Below the pieces are notes generated by a model. That model was given only the letters and a program-made list of their open reading frames with translations. It made no database searches and was not told where the DNA came from. This document shows, one piece after another, positions 1 to 7,523 of a stretch of 34,353 bases of DNA (the first letter of the stretch is position 1; every line of letters begins with the position of its first letter). A program made the translations under genes and the position numbers. This DNA comes from Lachnospiraceae bacterium (lineage in GTDB: Bacteria > Bacillota > Clostridia > Lachnospirales > Lachnospiraceae): NCBI GenBank assembly GCA_026169045.1, contig JAPFDH010000004.1:1-34353 (forward strand), in the 5' to 3' direction.

Positions 1-515
1 AGATAAAAGCACGTGTTTCCAGTTAGACCCCTTCCACCGGAATAAAGCGGTAAAAGAAAAGATCCATGAAGAGGAAGCACAGGATGCCATTTTAGAACTG
101 CTGAGAGAAGAAAAGATAGAAGAAGTATTCCGATATCTGGAGATTTATCGGAATAGCCTTTGTGATGATAAAGAGATTGAAGATGCAGAAGAGCTGATGC
201 GGTATTATGAGAATAACCGGGAAGGTCTTTTGCCATACCAGTCTCAGGGACTCGATTTACCAGAACCGCCGGAAGGGCTGGAATATCGGAAGATGGGGAC
301 GATGGAGAACTGTGATAGCAAAACGGATGAAGCATGGGCACCGTAGCTGGAGCAGGAGTGGAGGAAACCATCTTGCGAAGATACTGGCAAAAAAATGCAG
401 TGGGAAACTGAATGAAGTAACCGAACGGCTGAGAAGGCCGGTATTTGAAGAAGAAAAAGTAGGATTAAATGAGACCATGCTTCGAAACATGATGAGTTTA
501 AAGTTGAATGCGAAT
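1..515 (+). pseudogene. ISLre2-family transposase remnant (C-terminal part, frameshifted)
   Basis: This is the tail of an ISLre2 (UPF0236-type) transposase whose beginning lies outside the window. From base 2 the first frame reads QLDPFHRNKAVKEK and later NREGLLPYQSQGLDLPEPPE, which I recognise as the conserved ISLre2 C-terminal region, and it stops at 344-346. The continuation (VIAKRMKHGH, GGNHLAKILAKKCSGKLNEV) is in another frame from about 313, so a small deletion near 310-316 broke the gene. Recognisable homology ends near 510, where the sequence runs into a separate ATPase gene. The element is inactive. The family call comes from remembered motifs, and no inverted repeat is visible at the right end. 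Confidence 0.75.
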
Positions 516-2832
516 AGTATCAATGAATTTGGACGATTTGATTGGGATTAATCAGTTTGTCTTAGAATTTTCATCTTTGAAGAAAATTTTTGACGAAGAT
601 CAGGAATTGAGAGAGCATTGTATTATTGTTGTATCTAATAGTAGTGGTGATGGGGTTTCTGGTGTTGTTGAACATTCGGCATATTTTCAGGGGGATGTTT
701 CTCAGATGGATGCAACAAGAAGGGCTGTTTATCAATTCGTTGATATGATTTTTTCTGCAAAATCATCAGATATTAAATACTTTATTGGCGAATCAGCAGA
801 TGATTGCGAAAAGGTGATACAAAAATGTGGCTCATTAAAACCATGCATTCATGGATCGGATGCTCATTGCTGTGGGAAATTATTTGAACCAAATGAAAAG
901 CGGTATTGCTGGATTAAAGCAGATCCGACTTTTAATGGGTTTAGGCAAGTACTTTATGAGCCTAAGGAAAGGGTGAGAATTTCTCCAATAAAACCAGAGC
1001 CAAAACCAGATTATCAAGTAATTGATAGGGTAGAAATTTTGGATAAAGAATTTGCACCTACTCCTATTTATTTTAATGATAGACTGACATGTATCATTGG
1101 TGGAAAATCAACAGGAAAATCGTTACTGTTACATAACATGGCATTAGCAATTGATCCGACTCAGGTTTCTGAAAAGATTAGTATTACAAAGAATAGTAAT
1201 AAGACAATAACAGACGTGAAAGTTTATTGGAAGGATGGAGCTATCAGTCAACGAAAATCTAATTCACGAGAGCATAAAATTGTATATATTCCGCAAACCT
1301 ATTTGAATCGACTTTCAGATGAGCATGAGGAATTAACTGAAATCGATGAAATCATCCATGACATTGTAATGCTCAATACTGATGCAAAAAAATCATATGA
1401 TGAGATGAATAAGAGCTTTGGAGAACTTAAATCGGAGATTGACAGAACAGTTTATACCTTAATTCAACAGTATACTGAGTGGCAAACACGAGTGAAATCA
1501 CTTGCTGAAATTGGAACAAAATCAGGTATTGAAAAGGAAATAAAGAAATTAAAAAACGAAAAGGAGAAGTTATCAAAAGAATTATCTCTATCTGAAGAAG
1601 AAATAAGTGCATATGATGAAGCAATTAAAGAGATATCCTCACTAGATAGCGGTATAGAGTCTCTAGAAAAGTATATTGAAATTATAGAAGGAATTCAATC
1701 ATTAGTAATATTTGCGGATGAAGATTACGATCTTTCTGATGATTTGTTACTAAAAATTAAAATTTCAGGGAAAAGAGCTGTGCAAGCAGCAGATGAAGTA
1801 TGGCACAAGGATAAACAGGAGTTGCTTAATGATTTACAAGATAATTTGAATGTAATAAAGAGTAAACGTGCTGAAAAAGAGGTGATTGTGAAACAACTTT
1901 CTGTTAAAATTTCGGAAAATGAAGCCATACAGAAATTATCTGAAGCTGTAAAGAAAGAAGAAGAAAAATTAATTAAATTCGTTGATGTCGAGACACAAAC
2001 AAAGAGAATCGAAGAAAAATATAATGAGCTATTACAGCAACTTACAGCGAAATTCTTGAAATATCATGAGATCCATCAAATATATGCTGACGCTATTAAC
2101 AAGAATAAGGAGTTAGCGACGGAAGATTTAGAGTTTTCTGCCGAAGCCCCTTTCCGCAAAGAAGCATTTACTCAGGAAATCCAGTCTTGTTTTGATCGTC
2201 GTACGTCATTTAGGAGTTACATAGATTTGGAAAGATATGATGATTCTTGGGTTGCAGCAGATAATGTGTCTAAACTTATAAATGCGATTGTAAATGGAAC
2301 CATACGTCTTATTAAGAACAAAACACCGGAAAATATTTTGCGGGAATTATTGGGAGACTGGTATAATTCCACCTATAAGGTTAGTATGGATGGAGATTTA
2401 ATCGACGAAATGTCCCCAGGGAAAAAAGCACTGGTTTTGCTTAAAATGTTGATAAGTCTTGCAGAAAGTACTTGCCCTATTCTTATTGACCAGCCAGAAG
2501 ATGATCTGGATAATCGCTCTATTTTTGATGAACTTATACCATATATAAAAAAGAAAAAAATTAAGAGACAAATTATTGTGGTCACACATAATGCTAATGT
2601 GGTTTTGGGAGCGGATTCTGATGAGGTAATAGTAGCTAATCAAGCTGGTAATAATTCTCCAAATAGGGGATTCCGTTTTGAGTATCGTTCTGGAGCAATA
2701 GAGGATGATTTACCTGAAGAGGCGGGAAGAACAGATACACTTGGGAAACAAGGAATTCAACAACAAATATGTGATATTCTTGAAGGAGGAAAACCTGCAT
2801 TTGATTTGCGCAAACATAAATATCGGATCTGA
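508..2832 (+). CDS. PHP/AAA ATPase of the TrlF-like family, N-terminus missing
   Basis: A 774-codon frame encoding an SMC/RecF-like ATPase. The first ~150 residues look like the end of a PHP-type metal-dependent phosphoesterase domain, with GSDAH and FNGFRQVLYEP near residues 118-152. Walker A is GGKSTGKS at residues 198-205. A long charged coiled coil spans roughly 285-520. Walker B is LIDQPEDDLDNR with a following VTHNANVV switch near 650-695. Intact relatives start with a complete PHP domain carrying DLHVHT-like metal ligands; those ~200 residues are absent here and an ISLre2 tail abuts the frame. The ATG at 508 has no good ribosome binding site, so the gene is probably 5'-truncated and inactive. 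Such ATPases are common in defence islands; a nucleic-acid-directed role is inference. Confidence 0.7.
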   Translation: MRIVSMNLDDLIGINQFVLEFSSLKKIFDEDQELREHCIIVVSNSSGDGVSGVVEHSAYFQGDVSQMDATRRAVYQFVDMIFSAKSSDIKYFIGESADDCEKVIQKCGSLKPCIHGSDAHCCGKLFEPNEKRYCWIKADPTFNGFRQVLYEPKERVRISPIKPEPKPDYQVIDRVEILDKEFAPTPIYFNDRLTCIIGGKSTGKSLLLHNMALAIDPTQVSEKISITKNSNKTITDVKVYWKDGAISQRKSNSREHKIVYIPQTYLNRLSDEHEELTEIDEIIHDIVMLNTDAKKSYDEMNKSFGELKSEIDRTVYTLIQQYTEWQTRVKSLAEIGTKSGIEKEIKKLKNEKEKLSKELSLSEEEISAYDEAIKEISSLDSGIESLEKYIEIIEGIQSLVIFADEDYDLSDDLLLKIKISGKRAVQAADEVWHKDKQELLNDLQDNLNVIKSKRAEKEVIVKQLSVKISENEAIQKLSEAVKKEEEKLIKFVDVETQTKRIEEKYNELLQQLTAKFLKYHEIHQIYADAINKNKELATEDLEFSAEAPFRKEAFTQEIQSCFDRRTSFRSYIDLERYDDSWVAADNVSKLINAIVNGTIRLIKNKTPENILRELLGDWYNSTYKVSMDGDLIDEMSPGKKALVLLKMLISLAESTCPILIDQPEDDLDNRSIFDELIPYIKKKKIKRQIIVVTHNANVVLGADSDEVIVANQAGNNSPNRGFRFEYRSGAIEDDLPEEAGRTDTLGKQGIQQQICDILEGGKPAFDLRKHKYRI

Positions 2833-3002
2833 AGTTTCAAATTTATTAGTTGTTTTTTTGTATAGAGATGATTCAATACATAAATAGCTACCAGAAATCT
2901 AGTGGTTATTTGTGTATTGAACAGAGGTACTGAGATTTTGGAAAGCTTAAAGAAAAATACAAACAAGTTTGATATACAAATGTAAAAAAGGAGATGTAAG
3001 GT

Positions 3003-3611
3003 ATGGAAATTATTCCATATAAAACTCAAATTGATAATCAAAAATTGAATAAGTCAAAATTGCATTTTCAAAAAAATACACGAGCAAGGCAGATTTTCCA
3101 TTATACTTCGATTGGTGGGTTGGAAGGTATTTTAAAACATAAAACATTGTCCAAACAATCTTCAAATATAGATAAATTATCATTAAAAAAATGGGAGCAG
3201 AAAATTACAGATACCGAAAAAAAGAGAAAATTAAATGATTTGCCAATTTTCTTTTATAATGGTCAAAATTGTTCTTTTGAAAAAAATCCTTCGGGTGATT
3301 ATTTATATTTTATAAAGAGAGATTGCTTTAAGCAGGAACGAGAGTTTCGTATTGTTATTACTGTACCAGATGAACAGTTGGTAGATATGAAGGAAAAAGG
3401 TGTATATAAGTTTAGGATTGGAAATGGAATATTAGTTCCATTTTTGGAATTGAAATTCTCTTCAGATGTTGTAAAAAGTATTAGAATTTCTCCAACGGTT
3501 CAAAGTGATTTGGTCGAGTTGAGTATTGAGGATTTCTTAAAATATTGCGATTTTGAAGTGGAAGATTGGAATGATTTTATTAGAACTTCCGATGTACCCG
3601 TTAGATTTTAG
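3003..3611 (+). CDS. DUF2971-like protein, possibly internally shortened
   Basis: A 202-residue protein starting at an ATG behind AAGGAGATGTAAGGT. FHYTSIGGLEGILKHKTL (about residues 32-49) matches the usual DUF2971 opening. FKQEREFRIVI (about 110-120), the ISPTVQ motif and the closing SDVPVRF match its C-terminal half. Family members I know are longer and carry an arginine/asparagine-rich segment soon after the opening motif; here it is replaced by a lysine-rich linker, so an in-frame deletion is likely. The function of the family is not established to my knowledge; members often sit in defence or accessory islands. It lies 170 bp downstream of the truncated ATPase on the same strand, and the AT-rich gap between them holds no gene. 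The two may be remains of one module. Confidence 0.55.
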   Translation: MEIIPYKTQIDNQKLNKSKLHFQKNTRARQIFHYTSIGGLEGILKHKTLSKQSSNIDKLSLKKWEQKITDTEKKRKLNDLPIFFYNGQNCSFEKNPSGDYLYFIKRDCFKQEREFRIVITVPDEQLVDMKEKGVYKFRIGNGILVPFLELKFSSDVVKSIRISPTVQSDLVELSIEDFLKYCDFEVEDWNDFIRTSDVPVRF

Positions 3612-3657
3612 ACTGAAACACTTTCTATTTTTTTAGTTAATATGCAATATAAATAAA

Positions 3658-3689
3658 AGGCTATTGGAAGTATATTTTTCCAATGGCCT
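3658..3689. terminator. Bidirectional terminator between convergent genes
   Basis: The arms AGGCTATTGGAA (3658-3669) and TTCCAATGGCCT (3678-3689) pair with one G-T type mismatch around an AT-rich loop. It sits between the DUF2971-like gene (plus) and the small regulator (minus), whose stop codon touches the right arm. A-rich and T-rich flanks allow it to serve both directions. Confidence 0.65.
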
Positions 3690-3885
3690 AAGTGTTAAAT
3701 TTTACTATCTTATTCAAATCATCACATTCCAAAATCCTACACAGTTTCTCAAGGGTGTTCAGTGTGATGTTCTTATTCTTTTTCAGAGAATCCAAGGTTT
3801 TATTATCGATACCGCTTTTTAAAAGCTGGTATTGAGTGATACCCTTTTGTTCCATGGTTTTCCACAGTGGACTAAAATCTATCAT
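3688..3885 (-). CDS. Small Cro/C1-type helix-turn-helix regulator
   Basis: A 65-residue protein beginning MIDFSPLWKTMEQKGITQYQLL. The residues ITQYQLLKSGIDNKTLDSLKKNKNI form the recognition-helix region of a lambda-repressor-like fold, followed by LNTLEKLCRILECD, the usual last two helices. This size and layout match the single-domain regulators common in Firmicutes. I chose the ATG at 3885 because AAAGGGG lies about eight bases upstream; a GTG at 3894 would be immediately next to that site. A perfect 8+8 palindrome upstream (3947-3966) is a candidate operator. It stands alone, between the defence-like remnant and the IS30 remnant, and its target is unknown. Confidence 0.8.
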   Translation of the reverse strand: MIDFSPLWKTMEQKGITQYQLLKSGIDNKTLDSLKKNKNITLNTLEKLCRILECDDLNKIVKFNT

Positions 3886-3946
3886 ATTGAACACCCCTTT
3901 CCGTTTAAAGATAATTCAATTATAGGAGTTACCGTTAGAAAACAAT

Positions 3947-3976
3947 ATTGTGGAGATATCCACAATGCTGTATAAT
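3947..3976 (+). promoter_or_regulatory. Palindromic operator overlapping a plus-strand promoter
   Basis: ATTGTGGA-GATA-TCCACAAT (3947-3966) is a perfect palindrome. It contains TTGTGG, which can act as a -35 box 17 bp from a consensus TATAAT at 3971-3976. Downstream come GGGAGG and an ATG at 4003 that opens only seven codons. The layout suggests a regulated promoter whose gene was lost. Confidence 0.5.
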
Positions 3977-4287
3977 AGATATGTGAACGGGAGGCTCCTA
4001 TTATGCATGAAAGGGAAAAAATATAGGTTGAATGAAAAAGTAACTGCAAAGACAGGAAAGCCTTGATGTTTTGGGATTTTTTGCAGAAGTAAGTGCGTGT
4101 CTTTTGAAAAAAGGATTTGAAATAGTGGAAGTCTTTATAAAGATTTTCTGTACTTAAGGAGTGGAAAGTAGGATAATGAGATGAATTTTTGTCATAAAAA
4201 ACCAGACGGCTGGCTTGTTTTTGCAACACTAACTGCTACCCGTCTTTTCCGTCATTTATGAGAATACCCGTACCCGAAAAAGGATAT
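3977..4287. other. Non-coding stretch with a lost gene start
   Basis: Apart from the seven-codon frame at 4003-4026 (MHEREKI then stop) no frame here looks protein-like. It probably contains the scar between the lost gene behind the 3971 promoter and the IS30 remnant. No IS30 end could be identified with confidence. Confidence 0.4.
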
Positions 4288-5375
4288 TTATTTGATTAGT
4301 GACGGTTTAAGGGTCACCTGATCAGAGGGAATCTGATTCAGATGACATATTTGTATCAGCTTTTTATCCAAAAGCAGTTGAGCCAATTCAAACGGAGTGT
4401 GGCCGTTTAAACTGGCTCTTGCCGTACTGTTAATGTGATTTGCGATCTGAGTGGCAGTTTTTTGTGTAAGTTCGGAAAAACTGCACCCTTTTGGAAGGAT
4501 ATAACGGATGAATTCGTGGTTCTTTTCTAACCGTCCTTTCTGCCAGGAAGCCATAGGATCACAGTAAAAAATCCGTGTACACACTCCCTGTCCATTTTCC
4601 CGCCGGAGCCTTCAACGATGTCCATTTCAACAATCTGAGATTCGGGATATTCTGTTAGGTAGTGCTCAAAATCTGTATAAGTGCGATTTTCCCGGTATCC
4701 TGGAATTTCACGTTCTTTATGATGCTGCTTACGTGGCTTATAACGGACTTTACGGGGAAGATCCAGGTTAATGGCAGTAAACAGTTTCTGGTCGATATAG
4801 TTGTACAGGGTGCGTTGCGAGCAGGGAATTTCAGTGGAATGAGAAAGATAAATATGGCTGAGAGGTTGTCCCTGTTTTAAGAGTGGAGAAATTAGTTTGT
4901 CCAGCTGTTCCAGTGATTCAGGGGTCTGATTGATGCCCGAACGGGAAAGGGTTTTAATATTGTGGTAAATATCATCGGCATGTTTGGCTCTGTAAAAGTA
5001 GAAATCGTGGGAACAGGAGCGAAGTTCTGGACAGTGATTACAGACATAGGGTGGCTGTTTGAGACGTTCACATTTTCTGGGAGAAAAAAGGGAACAATAC
5101 AGGGTGCATCGTTTACTGCGGCATTTTGAGCAAAAGGAAGAACACCGGGGATTTCCACAGAGGAATTGGACCCTGCAGGATTTCGCATGTTCACATTCAG
5201 AACGTTTTCGTCCGGAAGGATTGGAATAATGAGGAATAACACAACGGTGTTTACGGATTTCTCTTGAAATGGTAGAAGGGGAGCGGTTCAGTGCCCGTGC
5301 CATGACAGAGAAGCTGCTGTCCGTTTCCAGCATAGATTCGATGCGGATACGGTCAGAAAGAGTAAGATGATTCAT
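4288..5375 (-). pseudogene. IS30-family transposase with internal deletion
   Basis: Two minus-strand frames make up a broken IS30-type transposase. The first starts at 5375 behind GGAGG with MNHLTLSDRIRIESML and the N-terminal HTH (NRSPSTISREIRKHR). It then has a cysteine-rich segment typical of clostridial IS30 relatives and reaches the first catalytic Asp in EMDIVEGSGGK. The second frame (4584-4288) resumes at TRIFYCDPMASWQKGRLEKNHE, carrying the catalytic Glu, and ends with HTPFELAQLLLDKKL. The stretch between SGGK and TRIFYCDP, normally about 80-90 residues with the second catalytic Asp, is absent and the frame shifts at the joint near 4580-4610. It cannot encode an active enzyme. Confidence 0.85.
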
Positions 5376-5552
5376 AAAGACCTCCAATCTGATTCGGGTA
5401 TCAGGTACTTCCATAATAGCTGATTGCAAGAGTAAATGCCACCCTGCGATTGTAGGACTTACTGCAAAGTGAAATGCAACAGGAGGGATGAAAAGGAGAA
5501 AAAAGTTGCAATAAGTTTTTCATTTAACATGTTACAAAATATTTGAAAAAAA
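5376..5552. other. Intergenic stretch between the IS30 remnant and hsp20 control region
   Basis: No gene is seen. It contains the leader of the IS30 transposase gene and an AT-rich run towards the hsp20 promoter. An IS30 terminal repeat is expected here but I could not match it to a partner near 4200-4290. Confidence 0.4.
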
Positions 5553-5595
5553 TTAGCACTCACCTCTTGACAGTGCTAACAATGCGTGCTATAGT
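5553..5595 (+). promoter_or_regulatory. CIRCE operator (HrcA site) overlapping the hsp20 promoter
   Basis: TTAGCACTC (5553-5561), nine bases, then CAGTGCTAA (5571-5579) matches the CIRCE consensus with one mismatch in the right arm (C for G). A -35 TTGACA (5567-5572) inside it lies 17 bp from TATAGT (5590-5595). HrcA binding would block this promoter, giving heat-shock induction. Confidence 0.9.
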
Positions 5596-5674
5596 ACAGA
5601 TATAACAAAGATAACAAGTGAAACAGACAGGGAAATGGATCTGGTTTTGCTTTTCATAAAAGGAGGATGCAGTT

Positions 5675-6112
5675 ATGTTAAGACCGAGTATTTTTTCAAA
5701 TAATTTTATGGATGATTGGTTTGATGATATGTTTACGTTTCCGACGGAATCCCACAGACAGGAGAAGAAGAGTACGGTAGTGATGCGTACCGATGTAAAA
5801 GATCTGGGAGATGTTTACCAGCTGGAGATGGAGCTGCCGGGATATAAGAAAGATGAGATTCATGCGGAACTTCATGAAGGATATCTGACGATTGCGGCAA
5901 AGAAGCAGGAAGAGAAGCAAGAGGAGTCCAATGGCAGATATATCAGAAGAGAGCGTTATACTGGCGAGTGCAGAAGAAGCTTTTTTGTAGGTAAGAGCAT
6001 TACAGAAGAAGATGTTCAGGCAGCGTTTGAGGATGGAGTGCTGAAGCTGACGGTTCTGAAGGAAGAGAAGAAACCGAAGGTAGAGGAGAAGAAGTATATT
6101 AATATCGGCTGA
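5675..6112 (+). CDS. Small heat shock protein, Hsp20/alpha-crystallin family
   Basis: A 145-residue cytoplasmic chaperone that holds unfolding proteins in a refoldable state. It opens MLRPSIFSNNFMDDWFDDMF, a typical short N-terminal arm. The alpha-crystallin domain follows (about residues 30-135), including ELPGYKKDEIHAELHEGYL and the signature AAFEDGVLKLTVLK. A C-terminal INI (I-x-I) motif ends the protein and anchors oligomers. The start follows AAAGGAGG. Its length is normal for the family. Control by HrcA is well supported by the CIRCE element over the promoter. It is monocistronic, with a hairpin terminator just downstream. Confidence 0.95.
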   Translation: MLRPSIFSNNFMDDWFDDMFTFPTESHRQEKKSTVVMRTDVKDLGDVYQLEMELPGYKKDEIHAELHEGYLTIAAKKQEEKQEESNGRYIRRERYTGECRRSFFVGKSITEEDVQAAFEDGVLKLTVLKEEKKPKVEEKKYINIG

Positions 6113-6134
6113 TGAATGGATGAAGGATAGGAGG

Positions 6135-6178
6135 TGGGCGACAGAATGTGAGATATTCTGCCGCCCATCGTTTGTCCT
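6135..6178 (+). terminator. Terminator of hsp20
   Basis: TGGGCGACAGAAT (6135-6147) pairs with ATTCTGCCGCCCA (6155-6167), with one mismatch, over a seven-base loop, and is followed by TCGTTTGTCCT. It begins 22 bp after the stop codon. Confidence 0.7.
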
Positions 6179-6184
6179 CAATGA

Positions 6185-6321
6185 GTAACCGTTCAGCCCG
6201 CGCCATTCGTAAAACCGCACTGCGTGCTTATTGTGGCTGTCGCCACTGTTTTACTCATTTACAGGCGCTCAGCTCATAGGTCTGACCGGTTTCCGCTACA
6301 GCCCTATGGCTGAACTGTTAC
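6185..6321. repeat. IS66-like MITE, copy A (137 bp)
   Basis: A short inverted-repeat element: GTAACCGTTCAGCC at the left and GGCTGAACTGTTAC at the right. The flanks CTCAATGA (6177-6184) and CCCAATGA (6322-6329) agree at 7 of 8 bases and look like an aged 8-bp target duplication. It lacks the internal AAAATTATG hairpin present in copies C and D and is therefore shorter. GTAA termini and 8-bp duplications are hallmarks of the IS66 family. It encodes no protein. Confidence 0.85.
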
Positions 6322-6555
6322 CCCAATGATATTGTGGATTCCAAGGTCGTGCTGTTTCATGCAAGTATGAACAGCAGGATCTTTTGCTTCTGGCATTATT
6401 TTATGGAACAAATGAAAAAATAAGAGCGGAATTGTTACCTGAAATTTATGAAAACGTACATTGCTATTTTGTCCCGTTTGCTATATACTTGAGCTAGGTT
6501 ATTCCGAAAAAGGCGGATAATCCAGGGAAAAAATACAAGGAAAGTGAGAAAAAAT
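6322..6555 (+). promoter_or_regulatory. purC upstream region with promoter and a hairpin
   Basis: TGCTGTTTCAT (6350-6360) and ATGAACAGCA (6367-6376) form a hairpin with one bulge; its role is unknown. A likely promoter is TTGCTA (6461-6466), 17 bp, TATACT (6484-6489), about 65 bp before purC. I see no purine riboswitch or other known leader. Confidence 0.5.
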
Positions 6556-7416
6556 ATGAAGAAAATTATTTCTGGTAAGGTACGTGACGTGTATGAGGTA
6601 AATGAGAAGCAGTTGGCAGTTGTGACCACTGACCGTATTTCCGCATTTGATGTCATCCTGTCATCCATGGTAGAGAAAAAGGGAGTTGCGCTGAATCTGA
6701 TCTCCAATTATTGGTTTGATCTGACAAAGGATATCATTCCGAATCATATTGTTTCCACTGAATTAAAGGATATGCCGGAATTTTTTGCATCCGATGCTGC
6801 GGCATATGATAAGCGTACGGTTTTGGTGAAGAAGCTGAAGATGCTTCCCTATGAGTTTGTTGTAAGAGGATATATTTTCGGAAATATGTGGAAAGCATAT
6901 CAGAATAAGACAGAGTTTTGTGGATATACGATTGAAGGTGATTATCAGCTGGCACAACAGTTGGAGACACCGATTCTGACTCCTTCTTCCAAGAATTCCG
7001 AGGGACATGATGAGTATATCTCCATGGATCAGCTTTATAGTGAGATCGGAAAGGAAAAGGCAGATGAAATCTGCGGAATTTGTCTGAAATTGTATCAGCG
7101 TTGCTATGAGCATGCAAAGGAACGCGGTATTCTGATTGCAGATACGAAGTTTGAATTTGGTTACGACGAAGATGGCAATCTGACACTGGCAGATGAGATT
7201 TTCACACCGGATTCCAGCCGTTTCTGGGATGCTTCCGAGTATCATGTGGGAGAATCTCCAAAGTCTTATGATAAGCAGTTCGTGCGTGACTGGCTGATTG
7301 CCAACCATTTGGATGGTGTGACACCGGCTCCGGAGATGCCGACAGATGTTTTGGAGGCTACTGCGAAGACATATAAAGAGTGTTATCAGAAGATTACAGG
7401 CAGAGACGAATATTAA
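6556..7416 (+). CDS. purC: Phosphoribosylaminoimidazole-succinocarboxamide synthase
   Basis: SAICAR synthase joins aspartate to CAIR using ATP, a step of de novo purine synthesis in the cytoplasm. The 286-residue protein opens with the nucleotide-binding SGKVRDVYEV. It continues with TDRISAFDVIL (about 25-35), the family block EFVVRGYIFGNMWKAY (about 97-112), and LADEIFTPDSSRFWD near 215. The length fits the longer bacterial/yeast-like PurC form. The ATG at 6556 gives the usual MKKIISGKVRD start; a GTG at 6544 would add four residues and is less likely. It is not next to other pur genes and appears monocistronic, with its own promoter and terminator. Confidence 0.93.
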   Translation: MKKIISGKVRDVYEVNEKQLAVVTTDRISAFDVILSSMVEKKGVALNLISNYWFDLTKDIIPNHIVSTELKDMPEFFASDAAAYDKRTVLVKKLKMLPYEFVVRGYIFGNMWKAYQNKTEFCGYTIEGDYQLAQQLETPILTPSSKNSEGHDEYISMDQLYSEIGKEKADEICGICLKLYQRCYEHAKERGILIADTKFEFGYDEDGNLTLADEIFTPDSSRFWDASEYHVGESPKSYDKQFVRDWLIANHLDGVTPAPEMPTDVLEATAKTYKECYQKITGRDEY

Positions 7417-7446
7417 ACATAGTTCGGAATCATTACAAACATAAAG

Positions 7447-7497
7447 AATGAGGGTTTCCCCAATGTCCTTGAGACATATGGAAAACCCTCATTTTTT
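7447..7497. terminator. Terminator downstream of purC, possibly bidirectional
   Basis: AATGAGGGTTTCC (7447-7459) pairs with GGAAAACCCTCATT (7480-7493) with one bulge, followed by a T run. The histidine kinase gene converges from the other side and ends at 7524, so the hairpin may serve both. Confidence 0.85.
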
Positions 7498-7523
7498 GTG
7501 CGCAGACAACGAGACGCGCAGGA

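Noticed and set aside
3882-4229. 115-codon minus-strand frame between the small regulator and IS30
   Set aside because: It overlaps the regulator start and the palindromic promoter, has no ribosome binding site, and resembles translated AT-rich non-coding DNA.
5696-6220. 174-codon frame antisense to hsp20
   Set aside because: A shadow of the hsp20 gene that starts in the MITE; no domain is recognisable.
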